Source: an uncultured Hyphomonadaceae bacterium
GTDB lineage: Bacteria; Pseudomonadota; Alphaproteobacteria; Caulobacterales; Hyphomonadaceae
Length of the DNA: 11,457 nucleotides
Direction: 5' to 3'
Assembly: GCA_937873805.1 (NCBI GenBank)
Contig: CALMWO010000207.1
Location: forward strand, 1 to 11,457
Position numbers and translations under genes: made by a program. Within the stretch, counting starts at the first letter, position 1, and each line of letters starts with the position of its first letter. Of this stretch, positions 5,892 to 11,457 are shown in pieces. The notes beneath the pieces were generated by a model that ran no database searches, was not told where the DNA came from, and saw nothing but the letters and a program-made list of their open reading frames with translations.

Positions 5892-7038
5892 CGCCGACAT
5901 CCAGCGGCTAGTCGACAAGGGCTACGCGGTCCGTATCGACGGGCCGCACCTTGTCGTGCGCGACATCCCTTATCTCGACGCCAACCGGCAGCTGCAGCGC
6001 GGCGCCTTCGTCGCCAAACTCGTTCATATCGACAAGGTCCGCGTGCAGCAGGATGACCATCAGGTCTATTTCGCCGGCGGCGTGCCTTACGGGCTCGATG
6101 GCCAACCGATCCCGAACCTCGCTGGCGGGGCGACGACCATCGCGCTCAGAAAGACGGATGTCGTGGTGCAGCGCTCGTTCTCCAACAAACCGCCGAACGG
6201 CTTCCCGGACTTCTTCGCCAAGATCGAGCACTATGTGACGGTGATCTCGGGGCCGGCCATGGAGCTGCACGGCGCAACGCCCCTGACGAAACGGATCGAC
6301 GCCGACGCGGTCGAAGGATCGGTCTTCAAATACCCGGACACTCTAACCAGCCGCGCCGAAATTGCCGACCTTGCCGCCCTCCTCGCCAACGACGTGGTCG
6401 CCGTGATCGGCCTCGGCGGCACAGGTGGCTATGTGCTCGACCTGCTCGTCAAAAGCCCGGTCAAGGCCATCAGGGGTTTCGACGGCGACGCCTACCACGT
6501 TCACAACGCCTATCGCTCGCCCGGCCAGCTTGACGACAGCGATCTCGGTCTGGGCAAAACCGAGGTGTTCGAGCGGCGCTATGAGTCGTTCCGCAAAGGC
6601 CTCTCGCTGCACCGAAAGTACATTGACCGCTCGTGCGCCGAAGACTTTTCCGGCGTCACTTTCTCTTTTGTCTGCGTCGACAAGGGCTCGGCGCGTGCCG
6701 AAATATTCGACTTGTTGATCAGCCTCAACATCCCCTTCATCGACGTCGGCATGGGGCTCGACCGCAAGCAGGGCGGCCTGTCAGGCCAGGTCCGCACGAC
6801 CTACTACGCGCCGGAGACGGCGGCGGCGGTCCGGGACAAGCAACTTGCGCCACTGTCGGATGATGCGGACGACATCTATCGGAAAAACGTCCAGATCGCC
6901 GAACTCAACGCCCTCAACGCCTGCTATGCGGTGATACGATTCAAGCAGCTGCGCGGGTTTTACGCGGATGGAAGCGGGGCCTACAATCTGCTGACCGACA
7001 TCGCCAATCTGAAGACGTTTTCAGAGACCGATCTATGA
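5866..7038 (+). CDS. E1-like ThiF-family adenylyltransferase with N-terminal DUF6791-type domain
   Basis: The protein has 390 residues. The C-terminal half is a ThiF/E1 Rossmann domain: VVAVIGLGGTGGYVLDLL (177-194) is the glycine-rich ATP loop. D206/D208 in GFDGD, the N214/R217 pair in HNAYRSPG, K231 in LGKTEV and D272 in CVDKG fit the adenylation site. No CxxC zinc pairs are seen. C257, C270 and C353 are the cysteines in this half, and none is an obvious thioester-forming residue. Residues 1-165 form a separate domain that I associate with DUF6791, including RDIPYLDA (32-39) and RSFSNKPPNGFPDFF (103-117). The GTG start at 5866 has AAGGAGGGG ten bases upstream and lies inside the Ubl gene. 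Its stop overlaps the next ATG (ATGA, 7035-7038). It probably activates the Ubl C-terminus with ATP. Confidence 0.87.
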   Translation: MLTKLASHNADIQRLVDKGYAVRIDGPHLVVRDIPYLDANRQLQRGAFVAKLVHIDKVRVQQDDHQVYFAGGVPYGLDGQPIPNLAGGATTIALRKTDVVVQRSFSNKPPNGFPDFFAKIEHYVTVISGPAMELHGATPLTKRIDADAVEGSVFKYPDTLTSRAEIADLAALLANDVVAVIGLGGTGGYVLDLLVKSPVKAIRGFDGDAYHVHNAYRSPGQLDDSDLGLGKTEVFERRYESFRKGLSLHRKYIDRSCAEDFSGVTFSFVCVDKGSARAEIFDLLISLNIPFIDVGMGLDRKQGGLSGQVRTTYYAPETAAAVRDKQLAPLSDDADDIYRKNVQIAELNALNACYAVIRFKQLRGFYADGSGAYNLLTDIANLKTFSETDL

Positions 7039-7436
7039 ACGAGATTGTCCTGCAGCGCGTCGTCGCAATGCCGCGCGAGTTCGCGCCAGGAATCCTCTAT
7101 GTCTCCGACGAGTTCGGTGTCGCTGGCCATCTGTGCGCCTGCGGGTGCGGGAGCAAGGTCGTCGTTCCGCTCGGCCCGGTGGAGTGGACGTTCACGGAAC
7201 GGGGTGGAAGGCCATCGCTCCGCCCCTCGATCGGCAACTGGCAACTTCCTTGTCGATCGCACTATGTGATTCGCGATGGCCAAATCGTCTGGGCCGGGAA
7301 CTGGACCGAAGCGCAGGTACTGTCGGGACGTCGAGCCGAAGAGAAGCGGAGACACGAATACTATGCCGCCCGCGACCGGCAACGCTCACTTTTGTCGCGT
7401 CTGTGGAGATGGATTGCCCGGCGCTTCGGCGGCTGA
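7035..7436 (+). CDS. DUF6527-type small Cys/His protein of the Ubl operon
   Basis: The protein has 133 residues and no characterised function that I know. The core has HLCACGCG (32-39) with H32, C34, C36 and C38, then SIGNWQLPCRSHY (65-77) with C73 and H76, then IRDGQIVWAG (79-88). The Cys/His set suggests a metal site or a reactive centre. These features match my memory of DUF6527 proteins found beside ThiF and ubiquitin-like genes. The last 16 residues are rich in Arg and Trp (SRLWRWIARRFGG), an amphipathic basic tail that could bind membrane or nucleic acid. The start codon overlaps the E1 stop, so it is co-translated. Ligase-like, peptidase or adaptor roles are all possible. Confidence 0.75.
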   Translation: MNEIVLQRVVAMPREFAPGILYVSDEFGVAGHLCACGCGSKVVVPLGPVEWTFTERGGRPSLRPSIGNWQLPCRSHYVIRDGQIVWAGNWTEAQVLSGRRAEEKRRHEYYAARDRQRSLLSRLWRWIARRFGG

Positions 7437-7516
7437 TCGCTTTAGCGGTTCTCTTTGAGCTTGACTTAGTCCTGCGGCACGCTTTCTGACGTCAAGGCAA
7501 TCGCCCCGCCAAGTTC
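7437..7516. other. Convergent spacer between the Ubl operon and trbI
   Basis: An 80-bp gap lies between two tail-to-tail operons. I see only the short palindrome GACT-T-AGTC and no GC-rich hairpin with a T-tract, so no intrinsic terminator can be claimed for either side. Confidence 0.5.
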
Positions 7517-8767
7517 TCAGAATCCTATTCGTCGCGTGACGATAATCGAGATCCGGGTGCCCGCTCCAACCCGTATTGTCGGCGGTATGGCAAGCCCCCG
7601 ATCGACAACCCGATTGGTTACGCCGCCCGCACTACGCTGAACGCCGTCTGCAATCGCAGCGTCAACAGGATCGCGCGAGATTGCGCCTATCCCATTGTAG
7701 GTGAGTTGCGGCTCCTCCGTTGTCGCCACGCCTACATTGATCATCGTCCCGAGAGCTGCCGCGCCAAACACATCGCCCCAGTGATTATCGACCTCGCCCT
7801 TGATTCCAGCAGCGCCCGATGGATCGCTTCCTACTTCATCCAGCGCCACTTCATCGCCATTCGGCATGATCAACCGCGACCAGACAATGGCGACACGGCT
7901 CTGACCGTAGCGGCTTGACGATCTATACTCACCCATCATCCGTGAGCCCTGAGGAATAAGTGCAATTCGGCCGGTCGCACTATCGTAGATGGTTTGCGTC
8001 ACCTGCGCGATGACTGGTCCAGGAGACTCCGAGTTCAGGTCTGTGACGAGACTTGCCGCAACGACAGCGCCGGGGAACAACATCCGACCGTGGCGGGCTG
8101 GACTTGCGGGTTGATCGCGATCTTGAGGCGCCATTGCCGTAACGGGAGAACGCTGCGGTGTTTGGTAAGCGGCTTGCTGCGTTGATGCTGTATCGGCCTT
8201 GCGCGGTGGCTCTCTTAGCGAGAAGAAAATCGCGGCACGATCCGCCGCGGCAGCTTCTGCGATTGCAGGATCAGGCGGCTCGGGCGGTGCGTAGGCGGCC
8301 GACGTGCTCCAGTCATTGCTGTAGGCCGGCATATCGCCCGGTGTTTGTGGTGGCTGCACGAACGCCGCGATGTCGCCGGGCAAGGGCGGGCCAAGTTGTG
8401 GAGGTCCCGCCTGATCGAATGGCGCTCGCGCCTTGGCCGCTTCAAGCGCTGCCGCCTGGGCGTAGTCGGCAGGGAGTGATTTGATGGCCCCCTGCGCCAT
8501 CTCAGGGCGCGCTGGATCAGACATCATCGGCTTAGTAGTCGCGGGCTTTGTGGACTGATTGCTGGAGAACGCGCCTGACGCCAGTAACAACACGACCGCA
8601 ACGCCGCCGCCGGCAGCGGTGAGGATAGCTGGCTTGTTGAGCCCACGTGCGCCCGGAGCCTTCACCCGAATTGAATCAAGCGATGGACGTTCAATGGATG
8701 GAGCTGGTCGCTGCGGAGGTGGTTCTTCGGCGCCAGTGTCAGGACGTGGCGGGAGACCATCAGCCAT
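7517..8767 (-). CDS. trbI: Conjugal transfer protein TrbI (VirB10 family)
   Basis: The protein has 416 residues. VirB10/TrbI proteins span the inner membrane and periplasm and join the outer-membrane core of type IV secretion systems. A cytoplasmic Pro-rich tail (1-45) is followed by a single membrane segment (about 47-67, AILTAAGGGVAVVLLLASGA). A long Pro/Ala-rich periplasmic linker reaches to about 230. The conserved C-terminal domain (231-416) includes FPGAVVAASLVTDL, YDSATGRIALIPQGSRMMGEY, SRLIMPNGDEVALD and the terminal GTRISIIVTRRIGF. I chose the ATG at 8765-8767 because GGAGG lies five bases upstream; an ATG four codons earlier has a poorer site. It overlaps the end of trbG by eight bases. 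It is the last trb gene visible. Confidence 0.93.
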   Translation of the reverse strand: MADGLPPRPDTGAEEPPPQRPAPSIERPSLDSIRVKAPGARGLNKPAILTAAGGGVAVVLLLASGAFSSNQSTKPATTKPMMSDPARPEMAQGAIKSLPADYAQAAALEAAKARAPFDQAGPPQLGPPLPGDIAAFVQPPQTPGDMPAYSNDWSTSAAYAPPEPPDPAIAEAAAADRAAIFFSLREPPRKADTASTQQAAYQTPQRSPVTAMAPQDRDQPASPARHGRMLFPGAVVAASLVTDLNSESPGPVIAQVTQTIYDSATGRIALIPQGSRMMGEYRSSSRYGQSRVAIVWSRLIMPNGDEVALDEVGSDPSGAAGIKGEVDNHWGDVFGAAALGTMINVGVATTEEPQLTYNGIGAISRDPVDAAIADGVQRSAGGVTNRVVDRGLAIPPTIRVGAGTRISIIVTRRIGF

Positions 8768-9605
8768 TGGGGCCTCCATTGACGTTCACAGCGGCGATCG
8801 GCGTCTGCCGGGTGATGACAACTCGTCTCTGCGTCCACCCAGATCCAAGACTCAGCTCCGCCTTTCTGAAAAGCCGATCGACGATGTAGTACTTGCCGCG
8901 AATGCGGTAGTTCACAGCTTCAAGACCTTCATCCCCGATCACCGACAGCGGCGGGGCCTCGATCAGGTTATCCGGCATCTCGATGTATACCTGTTTTCCG
9001 TCGTCGAACGCTGACAGCGGGCGCCAGTCCGGCTTGTCGCCATCGATGCGATAGCGAAGATTGAGCGTCTCTGGCGCGAAGACAGGCGCCGGCGGGGGTG
9101 TTGCTGCAGGCGGCGGAGGAGGAGGTGGCAGACTGCTTAGCTGCGTCATCTCCACCGGATAACGCCAGGCGACGGCCGCCATTGCCGCTCCGGACGTGCT
9201 CTTGAGTTCGACATGATAGACGCGCCGGTCAGTCATGATGACGAGATTGGTTGCGAGGTTGGCGGCGTTCGGTTTGACGAGGATGTGGGACTGGATGTTG
9301 CCCGCAATGCCGGACTGTGCGTCGCCAACGATCCATCGGGTTGTATCGCCCGCGGAGACGGACAGTAGCGTCTCGCCGGGCTCGAGCGCGATGTCGGTGA
9401 TCCGCTGCGGCGAGGCTTGGACCGCGTAGAGGGCGCCCCGCTCGTAGGCGAATTCATGCAAGGCGCCGACGAGCGCCGCGTCGGCAGGGCCACGTGTTGC
9501 AGCCTCGTTGCTCGCGGAGATCGTGAGTGGCGCGGTTTGCGCCAGGGCAGGTGAGGTGAGCGTCAGGGCTGCAAGGCAGGCGGAGACAAAAAGAGGACGT
9601 ATCAT
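8760..9605 (-). CDS. trbG: Conjugal transfer protein TrbG (VirB9 family)
   Basis: The protein has 281 residues. TrbG/VirB9 is the periplasmic and outer-membrane core partner of TrbI. A signal peptide ends at ALA22/Q23. The N-terminal VirB9 domain includes ALVGALHEFAYERGALYAV (44-62) and ends around VAWRYPVE (145-152). A run of prolines (160-173) forms a flexible linker. The C-terminal domain begins LNLRYRIDGDKPDWRPLSAF (181-200), continues with YIEMP, and ends with YYIVDRLFRKAELSLGSG (239-256). Its ATG overlaps the trbF stop codon (ATGA, 9602-9605), so the two are translationally coupled. Confidence 0.93.
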   Translation of the reverse strand: MIRPLFVSACLAALTLTSPALAQTAPLTISASNEAATRGPADAALVGALHEFAYERGALYAVQASPQRITDIALEPGETLLSVSAGDTTRWIVGDAQSGIAGNIQSHILVKPNAANLATNLVIMTDRRVYHVELKSTSGAAMAAVAWRYPVEMTQLSSLPPPPPPPAATPPPAPVFAPETLNLRYRIDGDKPDWRPLSAFDDGKQVYIEMPDNLIEAPPLSVIGDEGLEAVNYRIRGKYYIVDRLFRKAELSLGSGWTQRRVVITRQTPIAAVNVNGGPNG

Positions 9606-10303
9606 TGCTGGAGATCCCGTGACCAGTTGAAGGCGTGGACATAAAGACCGAGCGGGTTCTTCGCGAGCTGCTCGGGCGATGAAGAAGGCGCAATCACGAT
9701 GCTGGCGACGCCTGAGTATCGCTCGACATCAATCAGCGTGCCGCTGGCGTAGGTGCTCTCGCGCCAGCGCAACTGAAAGCTGTCCGGGGAAGCGCGCACG
9801 ACCGAGATCACCTCGACCGCAACCGTCCGCTTGCCGACCTTGGCGAATGGGTCGTCCTCCTTCGCCATGGCGTTCAGCACTTGCGCGCCGCCCTGCGTGG
9901 TCCAGTCATAGGCGCGGAGCCAGTTCTGGCGGACCACGATGGCGTCAGACGGCAACCCCCGGATCATCTCGATGAACCGCGCAAGATGCCAGGAGAGCTG
10001 GGCGTCGCTCGGCACGTAGGCCGACGTGGCGGGGCCTACGAGCCTCGCTTCGCCCGTTTCGTTTGCTTCAATCACGAACGGAACGGCCGCGGGACGCAGG
10101 GCCAGCACCACGACACCTGCCGCCATCGCGCCTGCAGTTAAGAGGCTTGCGAACGCTGCTGTCCGCCAGGTGCGGGCATGGGCAAGCGATGAACCCATGC
10201 GGCTGTCCCAGAGCTGCTGGGCCTGCCGGTAGGGCGTGTCTGGCTCGGGTGTCCGGCCAAGACGCGAGGATCGCCCCCGTCCAGACGAAGTTGCGGTGAA
10301 CAT
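9602..10303 (-). CDS. trbF: Conjugal transfer protein TrbF (VirB8-like)
   Basis: The protein has 233 residues. TrbF is the VirB8-like inner-membrane assembly factor of P-type conjugation systems. The N-terminal motif PYRQAQQLWDSRMGS (24-38) is characteristic. One membrane segment follows at about 48-69, then VPFVIEANETGEA (74-86) begins the periplasmic NTF2-like domain. VRQNWLRAYDWTTQ and VEVISVVRASPDSFQLRWRE lie within that domain. The ATG at 10301-10303 has GAGGGA nine bases upstream (complement of 10313-10318). Upstream extension would enter the trbL coding region. It starts five bases after the trbL stop. Confidence 0.92.
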   Translation of the reverse strand: MFTATSSGRGRSSRLGRTPEPDTPYRQAQQLWDSRMGSSLAHARTWRTAAFASLLTAGAMAAGVVVLALRPAAVPFVIEANETGEARLVGPATSAYVPSDAQLSWHLARFIEMIRGLPSDAIVVRQNWLRAYDWTTQGGAQVLNAMAKEDDPFAKVGKRTVAVEVISVVRASPDSFQLRWRESTYASGTLIDVERYSGVASIVIAPSSSPEQLAKNPLGLYVHAFNWSRDLQQ

Positions 10304-10308
10304 GGGGT

Positions 10309-11457
10309 TTAGTCCCTCTGCTTGAGATTGGGGCCTTCGGACGCGCCGCCACCGTCTCCGGCGTTCAGCGTGTGGGCAGCAACAGCCAAGCCCCCACGGA
10401 TCGCCTGAGTGCGCTTGAACCGGCTCGCCCACGCTGGCTGGCCAGATGTGGCGGATGATGGAGAAGCAGATGGTGACGTGAGCGGTGGCGTGATCGCACC
10501 GGCCGCGCCAGCAACAGCGCGTTGGCCTGCAGTTCCACGCGCTCGGAAGTGACCGGCGACGCGGCCTGCTGCTTGAGAGAGACCGCCAGCAGCCGAGGCG
10601 CCAAGTCCAACGGCAGCATTTAGCGGCGCAGCGATGGGACCGGAGAGGCCGGTGCGCATGGCGCCCAGCGCGGTTGCAGCGCGAAGACCCCCGGCGGCGG
10701 ACGCTGAGCCGTTTGCTGCCGCGCGCGTTGCGCCAACTGTCGCGCCAGCAGCCGCACGCCCTGCCGTTAGCGCCCCCATGCCGGCCGCGCCGACGCCGAT
10801 GGCAGTTCCGGCAGCCGCGCCCGCGGAGAGCTGCGGGGCGCCCGAGACGAGGCCAGCCGCGATACGCGGACAGAAAATGGCAAGGCCCATCAGCGTAAGG
10901 GCGCCAAGCACGACCGCAAAGGCCTGTTCAATGGTCATGTCATCGGGAGAGAGGGCGGTGCGCAGTGTTGCGAACATGGTCGAGCCGATGCCGATCACCA
11001 CCGCGATCACCAGCACCTTGATGCCGGACGAGATGACATTGCCCAGCACGCGCTCGGCGAGGAACGTCGTCTGTTTCCAGAACGCGAACGGGACCAGCAC
11101 GAAGCCCGCCAGCGTCGTGATCTTGAACTCGACAATCAGCACGAAGAGCTGGATCGAGAGGACGAAGAACGCCGCGATGACGATGATGCCGCCAAGACAG
11201 AGCAGGATCACCTCAGCAAGGTTGCCGAAGAACTCGAACGGACCCGGGGCAATCGTCCCGATATGGTCGAAGATCGGTTGCGAGGCTGCGAGACCCTCGG
11301 CGGCAACGAGGCCAGGCTTCAGGAGATCGGCAGGGGAAAATGTAGAAGCTGCAGCATTCAGGCCCAACGTTGCAAAGCTGTCGAACACGATGGTCGACAG
11401 CATGGCGAAGTTGCCGAAGATAAATGCGAACGCCCCGACATAGAGCGTCTTCTTGAC
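10309..11457 (-). CDS. trbL: Conjugal transfer membrane protein TrbL, 5' end outside the window
   Basis: The open frame enters from the right edge with 382 codons visible. TrbL is the polytopic inner-membrane component of P-type conjugation channels, the VirB6 counterpart. The visible part begins with VKKTLYVGAFAFIFGN and continues into VFDSFATLGLNAAAS, a TrbL hallmark. Several hydrophobic segments follow, including a region around LCLGGIIVIAAFFVLSIQL and a pair around VLVIAVVIGIG and AFAVVLGALTLMGLAIF. The C-terminal third is Ala/Gly/Ser-rich low complexity, usual in this family. An internal ATG at 11401-11403 is not the true start because the conserved frame extends upstream of it. It is probably co-transcribed with trbF, G and I. 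Confidence 0.92.
   Translation of the reverse strand, partial: VKKTLYVGAFAFIFGNFAMLSTIVFDSFATLGLNAAASTFSPADLLKPGLVAAEGLAASQPIFDHIGTIAPGPFEFFGNLAEVILLCLGGIIVIAAFFVLSIQLFVLIVEFKITTLAGFVLVPFAFWKQTTFLAERVLGNVISSGIKVLVIAVVIGIGSTMFATLRTALSPDDMTIEQAFAVVLGALTLMGLAIFCPRIAAGLVSGAPQLSAGAAAGTAIGVGAAGMGALTAGRAAAGATVGATRAAANGSASAAGGLRAATALGAMRTGLSGPIAAPLNAAVGLGASAAGGLSQAAGRVAGHFRARGTAGQRAVAGAAGAITPPLTSPSASPSSATSGQPAWASRFKRTQAIRGGLAVAAHTLNAGDGGGASEGPNLKQRD

Noticed and set aside
10304..10432. Longer trbF start at 10432
   Set aside because: It would add 43 Arg/Gly-rich residues overlapping trbL. The ATG at 10303 has a good Shine-Dalgarno and matches the normal TrbF N-terminus.
10634..11443. 269-codon plus-strand frame opposite trbL
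   Set aside because: It mirrors the Ala/Gly-rich low-complexity part of trbL; the translation is Ala/Pro/Arg repeats with no motif.

Overview
The window looks like a high-GC alphaproteobacterial chromosome carrying the edge of an integrated conjugative element. The taxonomic hint comes from the left flank, where a ProX-type prolyl-tRNA editing protein is followed by a thioredoxin-domain protein, a pairing I know from Alphaproteobacteria. Genus cannot be settled from the sequence.

Layout. Bases 1-1759 look like ordinary chromosome: a partial thioredoxin-family gene (minus), a prolyl-tRNA deacylase (minus), and a divergent DUF6065-type gene (plus). A complete tRNA-Gly(GCC) lies at 1760-1834, followed by an imperfect hairpin terminator. 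About 480 bp without a convincing gene comes next, ending in a promoter with an inverted repeat over it. All later genes are of accessory or mobile type: an abiEi-abiEii toxin-antitoxin pair (plus), an ImmA/IrrE metallopeptidase and XRE regulator pair (minus), a ubiquitin-like operon of Ubl, E1-like ThiF protein and DUF6527-type protein (plus), and a conjugation cluster trbL-trbF-trbG-trbI (minus). trbL runs off the right edge. The tRNA-Gly is the likely integration boundary, but no integrase and no second copy of the tRNA 3' end is visible here.

How the genes work together. trbL, F, G and I encode inner-membrane, periplasmic and core parts of a type IV secretion/conjugation channel. Between the tRNA and these genes sits a cargo block that looks like stability and defence functions. 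AbiEii is unusual: a nucleotidyltransferase toxin domain is followed by a WYL-like domain, a low-complexity linker and a C-terminal zinc-finger-like segment. The ubiquitin-like cassette has a one-domain Ubl, an E1 with a large N-terminal domain, and a small Cys/His protein, joined by overlapping reading frames. It has no recognisable E2 or JAB peptidase. It is transcribed away from the xre-immA pair, and the 122-bp gap between them holds two copies of the palindrome TTGC-N6-GCAA. I infer an ImmR/ImmA-like switch controlling a protein-modification system. This is the most interesting proposal in the window and it is untested.
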